NCBI GenBank assembly: GCA_017467625.1
Contig: JAFUSN010000003.1
Span: 62,001-126,000 of the forward strand
DNA length: 64,000 nt
Reading direction: 5' to 3'
Origin: RGIG1681 sp017467625
GTDB lineage: Bacteria; Bacillota; Clostridia; Christensenellales; UBA1242
A program made the position numbers and the translations under genes. Shown one piece after another: positions 42,904-50,955 of the stretch; positions within the stretch are counted from its first letter, which is position 1; each line of letters begins with the position of its first letter. The notes beneath the pieces were generated by a model, which was not told the DNA's origin, made no database searches, and saw only the letters and a program-made list of their open reading frames with translations.

Positions 42904-43098
42904 ATGGATGTTTCTATTCTTTTTAAAATAGCTGCAATTGGTATATTAACATCGGTTATTTGTCAATTGTTTCAGCATCAAGGGCGTGGGGATCTTGCAA
43001 CGTTAACGGGGCTTGCAGGACTTGTTATGGTTTTGGTTGTTGTTCTTGGTATGGTGAGTGATTTGTTCTCAACAATTCAAAATTTATTCATTTTTTAA
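42904..43098 (+). CDS. spoIIIAC: Stage III sporulation protein AC
   Basis: 64 residues, two membrane helices: ILFKIAAIGILTSVICQLF and TLTGLAGLVMVLVVVLGMV. The loop with QHQGRGDLA is strongly conserved in SpoIIIAC. ATG 42904 is 4 nt after the AB stop; the in-frame upstream start overlapping AB is rejected on length. Confidence 0.9.
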   Translation: MDVSILFKIAAIGILTSVICQLFQHQGRGDLATLTGLAGLVMVLVVVLGMVSDLFSTIQNLFIF

Positions 43099-43131
43099 AA
43101 AACGCAAAATTAAAATTTTGAGATTGTATTT

Positions 43132-43509
43132 ATGGTTAAAATTATTATAATTGCACTAATTTGTGTGTTTTTGTCAGCCTCTTTGAAAAATATAAATTCC
43201 GATTTTTCAATGTTTATCAATGTTGCTGGAGGGGTTATAATTTTTTTACTTTCAATTGAAAAGCTTGTTGAACTTATTGAAGGAATTAAAGAAATTTACA
43301 ACTTTTCAAATATAAATTTTAATTTTGTTAATGTAATTTTTAAAATTTTAGGTATTAGCTATGTAACTGAATTTACTAGTGATATTGCTGACGATTTTGG
43401 AAATCATTCAATTGCCTCAAAAGTTCTTCTTGGAGGGAAACTTACTGTATGCGCCGTTGCTGTTCCTGTTGTAAAAGATTTATTTTCTATTTTATTTTCG
43501 CTTGTTTAA
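43132..43509 (+). CDS. spoIIIAD: Stage III sporulation protein AD
   Basis: 125 residues with three or four membrane segments. VIFKILGISYVTEFTSDIADDFG, close to the SpoIIIAD consensus, and LLGGKLTVCAVAVPVVKDLFSILFSL at the C-terminus identify it. The last 61 nt overlap the spoIIIAE start region. A weak SD. Confidence 0.9.
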   Translation: MVKIIIIALICVFLSASLKNINSDFSMFINVAGGVIIFLLSIEKLVELIEGIKEIYNFSNINFNFVNVIFKILGISYVTEFTSDIADDFGNHSIASKVLLGGKLTVCAVAVPVVKDLFSILFSLV

Positions 43510-44651
43510 TTGTAAACATGTTTTTTCCAAATACTATGCATATCGCATTTGCAGCATCAAATGAAAGTGAAGAAGAAATTAATTTACAAATAAAAACTGA
43601 CGAAATTTTGAATAGTCTTGACACTGATGATCTTGATGAATTTATTGATAATGATTTTAATTTTTTTAATGGTTTAACATTTAAGCAGGTTGTGAAAAAA
43701 GTTTTGAGCGGCTCATATTTTGATGAATATGATTCACTATATGATTTCATTAAAACATTTTTAAGCTCAAATTTAAAAACTCTTTTTCAAATAATTATAT
43801 TAATTTTAATTGTTTTAGTTTTAAACGAAATGTTTAATAGCATTGCTTCAAGTAAACATGATGATTTAAATAAAACAGTTAAAATTATAATTTCATTAGT
43901 TTTGGCTGTGTTGTCTGTTTCGATGGTCAAAAATCTTGCTGAAAACATTTCTAATTCATTAAATAACATTTTTAATTTTGTAAAAATTTTATTTCCAATT
44001 ATTTTATCTTTAGTGCTTTTATCTGGCGCAAATGGAACGTATTCAATTTATAATTCAATTTCAGTTTTTTTGCTTAATACTGGCATGTATTTGTTTGTGT
44101 ATGTTTTACTTCCACTTGCGGTTTCAATTTCAGTTTTGAGCGCTGCTGGATCTGTTTTTCAAAGTAAACGCTTTTCACGAATTAATGACATTTTTAAATC
44201 TATTTTTAAATATATCATTGTTGGATTTATTGGAATTTTTGGATTGCTTTCATCTGTTAGTTTGGTTACAAGTGGTGTTTCTGATGGAATTAGTTTAAGA
44301 CTTACTAGATTTGCTATAAAAAACTATGTTCCAGTTTTGGGTGGATACATTTCAGATGGGTTTAATTTTGTTCATTCATGTTCAATAATGATTAAAAATG
44401 CAGTTGGTCTTTGTGGAATTATTGTTTTATTTTTTATTGTTTTAAAACCAATTTTAAACGATGTTGTTTTGGTTTTAGGTTTTAAATTAATTTCACTTGG
44501 TGCTGCATTTATTGGATCAAATGAACACTCTGATATGTTTAAAAGTATTTCAAAAGGACTTTCATATTTTGTAACCATTTTGGTTGGAGTATTTTTGATA
44601 TTTTTTATTTTTATATATTTACTGATAATTTCCGTGTCGGTGGTATCATGA
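43449..44651 (+). CDS. spoIIIAE: Stage III sporulation protein AE
   Basis: 400 residues, the large channel-like component. ATG 43449 has a GGAGGG SD 10 nt upstream inside spoIIIAD and yields a complete signal peptide: a basic Cys-rich start (MRRCCSCCKR), a hydrophobic core and AFA-A cleavage site. An acidic region and about seven membrane helices follow. GVSDGISLRLTRFAIKNYVPVLGGYISDG is a family signature. It overlaps the AF-like gene by ATGA. Confidence 0.92.
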   Translation: MRRCCSCCKRFIFYFIFACLIVNMFFPNTMHIAFAASNESEEEINLQIKTDEILNSLDTDDLDEFIDNDFNFFNGLTFKQVVKKVLSGSYFDEYDSLYDFIKTFLSSNLKTLFQIIILILIVLVLNEMFNSIASSKHDDLNKTVKIIISLVLAVLSVSMVKNLAENISNSLNNIFNFVKILFPIILSLVLLSGANGTYSIYNSISVFLLNTGMYLFVYVLLPLAVSISVLSAAGSVFQSKRFSRINDIFKSIFKYIIVGFIGIFGLLSSVSLVTSGVSDGISLRLTRFAIKNYVPVLGGYISDGFNFVHSCSIMIKNAVGLCGIIVLFFIVLKPILNDVVLVLGFKLISLGAAFIGSNEHSDMFKSISKGLSYFVTILVGVFLIFFIFIYLLIISVSVVS

Positions 44652-44809
44652 TTTATAGTTTGCTGCTAAGTCTTTTGATTTATGGATTTTTATTTGAAAT
44701 TTTTGATTTGCTTTTTCCAATTGGAAAGATGAAAACTGTTGCAAAATCTGTTATTTTTATGTTTATCTTTTTTGAAATAATGAAATACATTTTTGGATTA
44801 TTTGGTTAA
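44648..44809 (+). CDS. spoIIIAF: Minimal SpoIIIAF: membrane anchor only
   Basis: 53 residues in the exact slot of spoIIIAF, coupled to spoIIIAE by ATGA and 34 nt before spoIIIAG. MIYSLLLSLLIYGFLFEI, then LLFPIGKMKTVAKSV and a second hydrophobic segment ending IFGLFG, match the N-terminal two-helix anchor of SpoIIIAF with its P-x-G-K-M loop. The usual product is about 200 residues and has a ring-building domain; none is present. The downstream 34 nt hold no remnant. Confidence 0.75.
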   Translation: MIYSLLLSLLIYGFLFEIFDLLFPIGKMKTVAKSVIFMFIFFEIMKYIFGLFG

Positions 44810-44843
44810 AATATACCCATTTTGAAGTTTTTTGAGGTGAATT

Positions 44844-45389
44844 ATGCAAAAAAATGTTTTTATTAAAATTTTTGATAAGATAAAAATTTTCTTTTCACAA
44901 TTTTTAAAAAACAAAAAATTAGTAAGGCTTTTAATTGTGTGTTTGGCGCTTATTATAGTGGGAATTTTTGCATCAGTATTTTTAAAGAAAGAAGATAAAA
45001 AAGTTGAAAAATCAGTTTTTGATGGATCATATGTTGAGAATTTGGAATTAAAAATTCAAACAATGTTGTTAAAACTTGATGGAGTTAGTGATGTTTCTGT
45101 TTTAATTTTAACTGATTCAAGTAAAATTCAAGAATTTTTATTTGAAACAGATGAAAGCACTGAAACAAAAAATGATTCAACTGTTTCATCAAAGAAAAAT
45201 AATGTTGTTATTAGAAAAAATGGGTCATTGCAAGAACCTGTTGTTGTTTCAACAAAAAATCCTAAAATCACAGGTGCATTAATAGTTTTAAATAAAATTT
45301 CACCTCAATTAAAAATTTCTATAATAAATTCTATTTCTGTGGTTCTAAATCTTGATTCATCATGCATAAGTATTTTACAGGAAAGTTAA
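44844..45389 (+). CDS. spoIIIAG: Stage III sporulation protein AG
   Basis: 181 residues. One membrane helix LIVCLALIIVGIFASVFL is followed by the ring-building-motif domain: YVENLELKIQTMLLKLDGVSDVSVLIL, a Ser/Thr/Asn linker, and PKITGALIVLNK. In B. subtilis this protein forms a large ring in the intermembrane space. The SD TGAGGTG is fair. Assigned with good confidence from position and the GVSDVSVLI motif. Confidence 0.9.
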   Translation: MQKNVFIKIFDKIKIFFSQFLKNKKLVRLLIVCLALIIVGIFASVFLKKEDKKVEKSVFDGSYVENLELKIQTMLLKLDGVSDVSVLILTDSSKIQEFLFETDESTETKNDSTVSSKKNNVVIRKNGSLQEPVVVSTKNPKITGALIVLNKISPQLKISIINSISVVLNLDSSCISILQES

Positions 45390-45433
45390 AGGAGAGACTT
45401 ATGAAAATTTTTTATTTTAAGGAGGGTAGTAAA

Positions 45434-45901
45434 ATGCTTACAAAGAAGAAAAAAATGTTTATTTTGCTTGGCATGGTTGCGTTACTTGTTGTTACGGGTG
45501 GTCTTAATTTGTTTTTGAATAAAAAGGATACGGTTGTGCAAACTTCAACTTATGAGTCCGCAAGTTTTTTAACGAGCTTTAGGGCAAGTAAGTTAGAAAC
45601 AAGGCAATCAATGATGGATTATTATGAAACAATTTTATCGTCTTCAACCGATGGAGAACAACTTGTTGAAACAAATGCACTTATTGCAGATCTTGCTTCT
45701 AGAATGGAAAAAGAAACTGTTTTAGAAGGGATGATTATGGCTTCGGGATATGAAGATGCGGTGGTAACCAACACTGATGGGGCTTACACAGTTATGGTTA
45801 AGTCGGATAATTTAACTTCAGATGATGTTGCCAAAATTTTAAGTATTTTGGTTAAAGAGACTGGAGCTAAGGCGACCGATGTTCGAATTTCATCTGTTTA
45901 A
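45434..45901 (+). CDS. spoIIIAH: Stage III sporulation protein AH
   Basis: 155 residues: a membrane helix FILLGMVALLVVTGGLNLF, an extended linker and a ring-building domain at the end (ILVKETGAKATDVRISSV). It interacts with SpoIIQ in the family. ATG 45434 follows GGAGGG. An in-frame ATG at 45401 also has its own SD (AAAGGAGAG), so two starts 11 codons apart may be used. Shorter than the roughly 220-residue Bacillus protein, mainly in the linker. Confidence 0.88.
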   Translation: MLTKKKKMFILLGMVALLVVTGGLNLFLNKKDTVVQTSTYESASFLTSFRASKLETRQSMMDYYETILSSSTDGEQLVETNALIADLASRMEKETVLEGMIMASGYEDAVVTNTDGAYTVMVKSDNLTSDDVAKILSILVKETGAKATDVRISSV

Positions 45902-45903
45902 AT

Positions 45904-45929
45904 GGAAATGATTCTCATTTCCTTTTTTT
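45904..45929 (+). terminator. Intrinsic terminator of the spoIIIA operon
   Basis: GGAAATG/CATTTCC stem, 5-nt loop, seven T; 2 nt after the spoIIIAH stop. Confidence 0.88.
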
Positions 45930-45951
45930 ATTTTGTTTTAACAAATATAAA

Positions 45952-45980
45952 TTGCATTTAAAAAATGTATGTGTTATAAT
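45952..45980 (+). promoter_or_regulatory. Promoter of asp23-like-nusB-xse-recN unit
   Basis: TTGCAT (45952-45957), 17 bp, TATAAT (45975-45980) with TGTGT immediately before it. Confidence 0.85.
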
Positions 45981-46005
45981 TACATTAGTTATTTAGGAGA
46001 CTAAT

Positions 46006-46410
46006 ATGGCAAAAAAGGTTAAAGTTATTACATATGATGATGAAAAATCAAAAGATAATGTAACATACAAAAAAAATGTTGTTATAAGCATTGTTTCGCT
46101 TGCGACTCAAGAAATTAATGGAATTGCTTCAATAAGCAGAAATTCTGTTTCTGCAATTAAAAGTGCGCTAAGCAAAAACATTAACAGAGGAATTATTGTT
46201 GAATTTGAAGAGAAAACAAATGTGACTGAAGTTACAATTGATGTGTTTGTTAATGTTAAATTTGGCTATTCAGTTAAAGATGTTGCTTTTCGTGTTCAGG
46301 AGAACATTAAGTCAAGTGTCGAATCAATGACTGAATATAAAGTTAGCCTTGTTAATGTGCATGTTGTTGGTGTTACATTTAGTGAGACTGATAGTGATTT
46401 TGTAAGTTAA
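46006..46410 (+). CDS. Asp23/Gls24-family protein (YqhY-like)
   Basis: 134 residues of the DUF322 family: VVISIVSLATQEINGIASIS, VTIDVFVNVKFGYSVKDVAFRVQENIKSSVESMT and KVSLVNVHVVGVTF. In Bacillus YqhY lies upstream of nusB and is tied to acetyl-CoA carboxylase control; accBC are not here. Soluble, no membrane helix. Good SD and own promoter. Confidence 0.9.
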   Translation: MAKKVKVITYDDEKSKDNVTYKKNVVISIVSLATQEINGIASISRNSVSAIKSALSKNINRGIIVEFEEKTNVTEVTIDVFVNVKFGYSVKDVAFRVQENIKSSVESMTEYKVSLVNVHVVGVTFSETDSDFVS

Positions 46411-46421
46411 AGGTTGAGCTT

Positions 46422-47411
46422 ATGTCTAATTTTTCAGAGAGTCAAATTATTGAGTTTTATAAGTCCATTGGTTTGTCCGAAAAAGATTATTTAATTAACG
46501 GGCGACTTGTGGATTTATTTACTTTGCTCAAAACTGCTCCTGAAGTTAATGTTTATGGAAATAGAGCTGTTTCGCCATATGAAATTTTGAGAGTTCCTCC
46601 AAAGTTTGAAGATGGCGAAGAAAGACCAATTGTTTTTGCTATTAAAAATAAAGCTAAAAAAGTTGGAAAATATGAAGGCGGCTCAACAAATTTTCTTTAC
46701 GAAGCAAAAAAGATTAAAGAAGAAAAAAGTTTTATTCAAGAGTTAAAGTCGAAGTATAGACGGGCGGTATTTTTTGGAAATCAATTAGAAGCTGAAGAAA
46801 TTATGTCTACTTTAAAGTCAATTGATCCAAAAGAGGCAAGTGACCTAGCTTCATCTTTTTATGATTACACTAAATTTTATAAAAAAATGAAAGAACAACT
46901 TTTGTTGAATTTGTTTGCACATTTCTTTATTTTGTTTGTTTCATATAAAAAAGAGTATGAGGCTGAAGCTAAAAAACAGGCTGAACTTGGCGAAACTGTG
47001 AGGGTAAAAAGAGCGCCAAATCCTTCATCATTTGGTTTAAAAAACCTTAAAAAGGTTGTAATCCAAACACAAGATAAAACTGAAAACTTTAATTTTAAAA
47101 ATAAGAAACAAACAGAAGTTTCTAAAGTTAAAAAAGAAGAAAACTTTTCACAGCAAACTAAATCAGCCGCAGTTGTTGTTAAAGAAGAAAAGACCGAAAC
47201 GCCAGATATGTTTAAAAAGAAAAAGAGAAAAGGTGTTTCATTCTTCAATTTTAGAAAACGATTGAGAAAGTTTTCATTTGATCAAAATGAACGTGTTGAC
47301 GAAAGTTCATCTGAACCTAATTTTGATGAAATTAGCAGAGCTGAAGATGATAGAAGACGCCGTCGCAGAGAAATTGAAATGAATGAAGCAAAAACGCTTG
47401 AAAATGTTTAA
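46422..47411 (+). CDS. Hypothetical protein inserted between asp23-like gene and nusB
   Basis: 329 residues, not recognised. The N-terminal half is soluble (LTEKDY-like acidic start, then LVDLFTLLKTAPEVNVYGN and ILRVPPKFEDGEERPIVFAI). A hydrophobic stretch LLLNLFAHFFILFVSYKKEYE lies near residues 160-180. The C-terminal 130 residues are disordered and basic, with Lys-rich KKKKRKG and an Arg cluster DRRRRRREIE. Spacing of 11-12 nt on both sides puts it in the nusB operon. Could be a nucleic-acid-binding or ribosome-associated factor; that is a guess from charge. Confidence 0.75.
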   Translation: MSNFSESQIIEFYKSIGLSEKDYLINGRLVDLFTLLKTAPEVNVYGNRAVSPYEILRVPPKFEDGEERPIVFAIKNKAKKVGKYEGGSTNFLYEAKKIKEEKSFIQELKSKYRRAVFFGNQLEAEEIMSTLKSIDPKEASDLASSFYDYTKFYKKMKEQLLLNLFAHFFILFVSYKKEYEAEAKKQAELGETVRVKRAPNPSSFGLKNLKKVVIQTQDKTENFNFKNKKQTEVSKVKKEENFSQQTKSAAVVVKEEKTETPDMFKKKKRKGVSFFNFRKRLRKFSFDQNERVDESSSEPNFDEISRAEDDRRRRRREIEMNEAKTLENV

Positions 47412-47423
47412 TGGAGAATTTTT

Positions 47424-47813
47424 ATGAGAAAAGATGCTAGAGATGTTGCTTTTAAAATGGTTTTTGAATACACATTTTCAAAGGAACAAAAGGAAGATTT
47501 AATTAACGAATATGAAATTGATATGAATTTAAATGATGATGATAAGGCCTATATTCATGAGGTTTATTTGGGCGTTGTTTCTCATTATGATGAACTTAAA
47601 GAACTTATTGCAAAAAATTCGGACAACTTTGATGTTGAAAGAATTTTTAAGGTTGATTTTGCACTCTTACTCTTAGCCATTTATGAAATTAAATTTATGG
47701 AGCAAATTCCTTTTAAAGTTAGTGTTAATGAGGCCATTGAACTTGCTAAAAAATATTCATCTGAAAAAAGCGTTACATTTGTTAATGGAGTTTTGGCCAA
47801 ATTTGCGAGGTAG
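47424..47813 (+). CDS. nusB: Transcription antitermination protein NusB
   Basis: 129 residues, all-helical. MRKDARDVAFKMVFEYTFSKEQ and the C-terminal IPFKVSVNEAIELAKKYSSEKSVTFVNGVL are diagnostic. With NusE it binds boxA in rRNA leaders. It starts 12 nt after the orphan gene and 2 nt separate it from xseA. folD, often between nusB and xseA, is absent. Confidence 0.96.
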   Translation: MRKDARDVAFKMVFEYTFSKEQKEDLINEYEIDMNLNDDDKAYIHEVYLGVVSHYDELKELIAKNSDNFDVERIFKVDFALLLLAIYEIKFMEQIPFKVSVNEAIELAKKYSSEKSVTFVNGVLAKFAR

Positions 47814-47815
47814 TT

Positions 47816-48994
47816 ATGAAAACCCTAACTTTAACTGTTTTACAATTTAATACCTTTGTAAAAAACATACTTGCAGCGGAAGAGTTTTTATCGGGAATAA
47901 GTGTTTTTGGTGAAGTTACAAATTTTAAAGTTTCTGGCGGTAATGCTTACTTTGATTTGAAAGATGAGAACGCAATGCTTTCATGTGTTAAGTTTGATGC
48001 AAGTGATTTATCAATTAAAAATGGTGATAAAATTACTGTTTTTGGAAAAGTTAATTTTTATGTTAAGTCCGGAAGATTGAATTTTATTGTTGCAAAAGTT
48101 CAGGCAAGTGGAATTGGTGAACTTTATCAAAAGTTTTTAGAACTTAAAAATAAACTTGAAAATGAGGGAATGTTTGATGAAGCATTAAAAAAACCAATTC
48201 CATCACATGCTCAAAAAATTGGAGTTGTTACCAGTGAAACGGGTGCAGTTATTCGAGATATAATAAATGTTACTCGCGCTAAAAATAAGTTTACTGACAT
48301 TATTGTTTATCCTTCAAAAGTTCAAGGTGTTGACGCTGAAAATGAACTTGTTGCTGGTATAAATTATTTTAATTTACGAGATGATATTGACATAATTATC
48401 GTTGCTCGAGGTGGTGGTTCACTTGAAGATCTTGCACCATTTAACACTGAAAAAATTGTTAGAGCAATTTATGATTCAAAAAAACCAATCATTTCAGCAG
48501 TTGGTCATGAAACGGATTTCACACTTTGTGACTTTGCTGCCGACCTTAGAGTTCCAACGCCATCAGTTGCTGCGGAAGTTGCTGTTTTTGATTATGATAG
48601 TGAGGTTGAAAGAGTTAAAACAACTGCAGAACTTATTTATGCTGAAATGAGAAATAAATTTGACAAAATTAAAATTGATTTATCAAATATTTCAAGCTCA
48701 ACGATTGATAAAACAAGATTAAAATTAACTCAGGCGGAATCTAATCTTAAATTGAAAATTTTGGAAATTTCTGAAAAAGTTAATGAAATTTTTAAACTGA
48801 AAAATACGATGTCTGGTGAGATTGTTTCAATTTTGAGTAAATTGAATCCGCTTGAAATTTTGAAAAATGGATATGCAACTATTGAGCGTGATGGAAAAAG
48901 AGTTTCAAAGACTCAAGATATTAAAATTGGTGATAATGTTTTGATTACACTTAACGATGGTAAAATTAAAGCACAAGTTTTAAGCAAGGAGTAA
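47816..48994 (+). CDS. xseA: Exodeoxyribonuclease VII large subunit
   Basis: 392 residues. The N-terminal OB fold is in LSGISVFGEVTNFKVSGGNAYFDLKDE. The catalytic core has KIGVVTSETGAVIRDIINV, IIVARGGGSLEDLAPFN and SAVGHETDFTLCDFAADLRVPTPSVAAE. A coiled coil and C-terminal beta segment follow. Operon with xseB (3 nt gap). Confidence 0.97.
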   Translation: MKTLTLTVLQFNTFVKNILAAEEFLSGISVFGEVTNFKVSGGNAYFDLKDENAMLSCVKFDASDLSIKNGDKITVFGKVNFYVKSGRLNFIVAKVQASGIGELYQKFLELKNKLENEGMFDEALKKPIPSHAQKIGVVTSETGAVIRDIINVTRAKNKFTDIIVYPSKVQGVDAENELVAGINYFNLRDDIDIIIVARGGGSLEDLAPFNTEKIVRAIYDSKKPIISAVGHETDFTLCDFAADLRVPTPSVAAEVAVFDYDSEVERVKTTAELIYAEMRNKFDKIKIDLSNISSSTIDKTRLKLTQAESNLKLKILEISEKVNEIFKLKNTMSGEIVSILSKLNPLEILKNGYATIERDGKRVSKTQDIKIGDNVLITLNDGKIKAQVLSKE

Positions 48995-48997
48995 ATT

Positions 48998-49216
48998 ATG
49001 ACATTTGAAGAATCATTTAACGAATTACAAAAAATAAAAGAACAACTTGAAAATCCTGACATAACACTTGATAAATCTATTGAACTTTATCAAAAAAGTG
49101 TTGAATATACAAAAGTTTGCTTAGATACGCTTCGAGCAACAGAGGGTAAAATTTCAGTTATTAAAAGTGAAATTGATAAATTAGTTGAAAAACCACTTGA
49201 TGAAATTAAGGAGTAA
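48998..49216 (+). CDS. xseB: Exodeoxyribonuclease VII small subunit
   Basis: 72 residues: FEESFNELQKIKEQLENPDITLDKSIELYQKSVEYTK is the signature helix pair, with Leu/Ser pattern typical of XseB. ispA, dxs and tlyA, which usually lie between xseB and recN, are all missing, leaving 2 nt to recN. Confidence 0.95.
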   Translation: MTFEESFNELQKIKEQLENPDITLDKSIELYQKSVEYTKVCLDTLRATEGKISVIKSEIDKLVEKPLDEIKE

Positions 49217-49218
49217 AT

Positions 49219-50904
49219 ATGCTTCAAAGTTTAACAATCAAAAATATTGCTTTGATTGACAACGTTACAATTGAGCTTGGAAGAGGGTTCAATGTTTTAA
49301 CCGGTGAAACCGGTGCAGGAAAGTCGCTTATTATTGACTCTCTTGCTTTACTTTTGGGTGAAAAAGCAGATAAAACTTTAATTTCTTATGGAGAGTCTCA
49401 AGCTAGTGTTGAAGCGGTTTTTGAAACAAATTCGCAACTTGTTTTGGATCGACTCGTTGAATTTGGGCTTGAAAGAGAAAACACAATTGTAATTTCACGT
49501 AAACTAACTTCTGATGGGAAAAATGAGTGTAGGGTTAATGGAAAAACATTCACACTTTCAATGTTGAAGGCAATTTCTGCTCCACTTATGGATTTACATG
49601 GACAGTTCCAACACCAAGAAATTTTAAAAGAATCGAACCAACTTAAAATTATTGATGAATTTGGTGGAAGTGAAGTTTTAAATGCAAAACAGAATTATTT
49701 TGAAACATTTAAAAAACTTAAAGCTGTTAAAAAAGAGTTATCATCTTTTAATTTTGACAGTCGTGATCGTGAAAAACTTTTAGATTTATATTCATATCAA
49801 ATTAAAGAAATTGAAGATGCAAATTTTGTCGATGGTGAAGAGGAAGAATTAAAGGAGTTTAGAATGAAAGTTTTAAACCAAGAAAAAATTGCTTTTTCAC
49901 TTGGAAGAATTTCATCTTGTCTTGATGGAAATGGTGAGGTTGGAGCTGTTGAACTCATTAAAAAGTGTGATAATGAGTTTGGTGAGGTTTTAAAATTTTT
50001 ACCAAATTCGCAAGAACTTGCTGACCGAATTTCTTCTGCACGATATGAACTTGAGGATATTTTAGATTCAATTGAATCTCTTAAAGATGAACTTACATTT
50101 GATGAGTATTCAGCAGCTGAAAATGAAAAAAGATTAGATTTGCTTTCATCGTTAAAAAAGAAATATGGAGCAAATATTGCTGAAATTAATGCTTATCTTG
50201 AGAATATAAAAAGAGAATATGAAAAACTAAACAATTCAGCTGAAATGGTTGAAAAACTTGAAAAGCAGAGAGGCTTGCTTTTAATTGAATTAAAAGAAAA
50301 AGCTGCAATTTTATCTAATATAAGACGCAAATTTGCGAAAAATTTTGAAGAAAAGGTTAAATTTGAACTTTCGGAGCTCTCAATGAAAGGTGCAAATTTG
50401 TTGGTGGATTTTGAAACAGTTGATGAAACTTTGGCTGATGAAACCGGATTTGATAAAATTACATTTATGTTCTCTGCAAATGCTGGACAACCTGTTAAAC
50501 CACTTTCAAAGGTTGCTAGTGGCGGTGAAATGAGTAGGTTTATGCTTGCGGTTAAAAATATTACCGCTGATATTGATCAAGTTGACACAATGATTTTTGA
50601 TGAAATTGATACTGGAATAAGTGGTGATACGGCTAATGTTTTGGCTGAAAAACTCGCTAAGATTGGTAAAAAACATCAAGTTATTTGTGTAACTCATTTG
50701 GCTCAGGTTGCAAGTTTTGGAACAACACACTTTTACATTTCAAAATTTTTGGATAATGGAAAAACTAGGACAAGTGTTGAACTTTTGGATGAGAGTAAAA
50801 AAGTTCAAGAGATTGCTAGAATTATTGGAGGAGCTGTTTCATCATTTTCAATTGAGCATGCGAAGCTTATGATTGATGCTGGTAAAAATTTTAATAAAAA
50901 CTAA
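49219..50904 (+). CDS. recN: DNA repair protein RecN
   Basis: SMC-like ATPase acting early at double-strand breaks, 561 residues. Walker A is LTGETGAGKSLIIDSLALLLG, the signature VASGGEMSRFMLAVK, and Walker B TMIFDEIDTGISG. The coiled-coil arms are short, as usual for RecN. argR, normally upstream, is absent. An intrinsic terminator lies at the start of the next gene. Confidence 0.97.
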   Translation: MLQSLTIKNIALIDNVTIELGRGFNVLTGETGAGKSLIIDSLALLLGEKADKTLISYGESQASVEAVFETNSQLVLDRLVEFGLERENTIVISRKLTSDGKNECRVNGKTFTLSMLKAISAPLMDLHGQFQHQEILKESNQLKIIDEFGGSEVLNAKQNYFETFKKLKAVKKELSSFNFDSRDREKLLDLYSYQIKEIEDANFVDGEEEELKEFRMKVLNQEKIAFSLGRISSCLDGNGEVGAVELIKKCDNEFGEVLKFLPNSQELADRISSARYELEDILDSIESLKDELTFDEYSAAENEKRLDLLSSLKKKYGANIAEINAYLENIKREYEKLNNSAEMVEKLEKQRGLLLIELKEKAAILSNIRRKFAKNFEEKVKFELSELSMKGANLLVDFETVDETLADETGFDKITFMFSANAGQPVKPLSKVASGGEMSRFMLAVKNITADIDQVDTMIFDEIDTGISGDTANVLAEKLAKIGKKHQVICVTHLAQVASFGTTHFYISKFLDNGKTRTSVELLDESKKVQEIARIIGGAVSSFSIEHAKLMIDAGKNFNKN

Positions 50905-50926
50905 TACATAAAATTTTGAAATTTAT

Positions 50927-50955
50927 AAAAACTACTTTTAGAGGTAGTTTTTTTT
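50927..50955 (+). terminator. Terminator abutting the spoIVB start codon
   Basis: AAAAACTAC/GTAGTTTTT stem, 8-nt loop TTTTAGAG, total T-run of eight, and the spoIVB ATG at the next base (50956). The only SD-like sequence, AGAGGTAG, lies in the loop and 3' arm, so the hairpin would both end recN transcripts and hide the SD. Confidence 0.78.
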
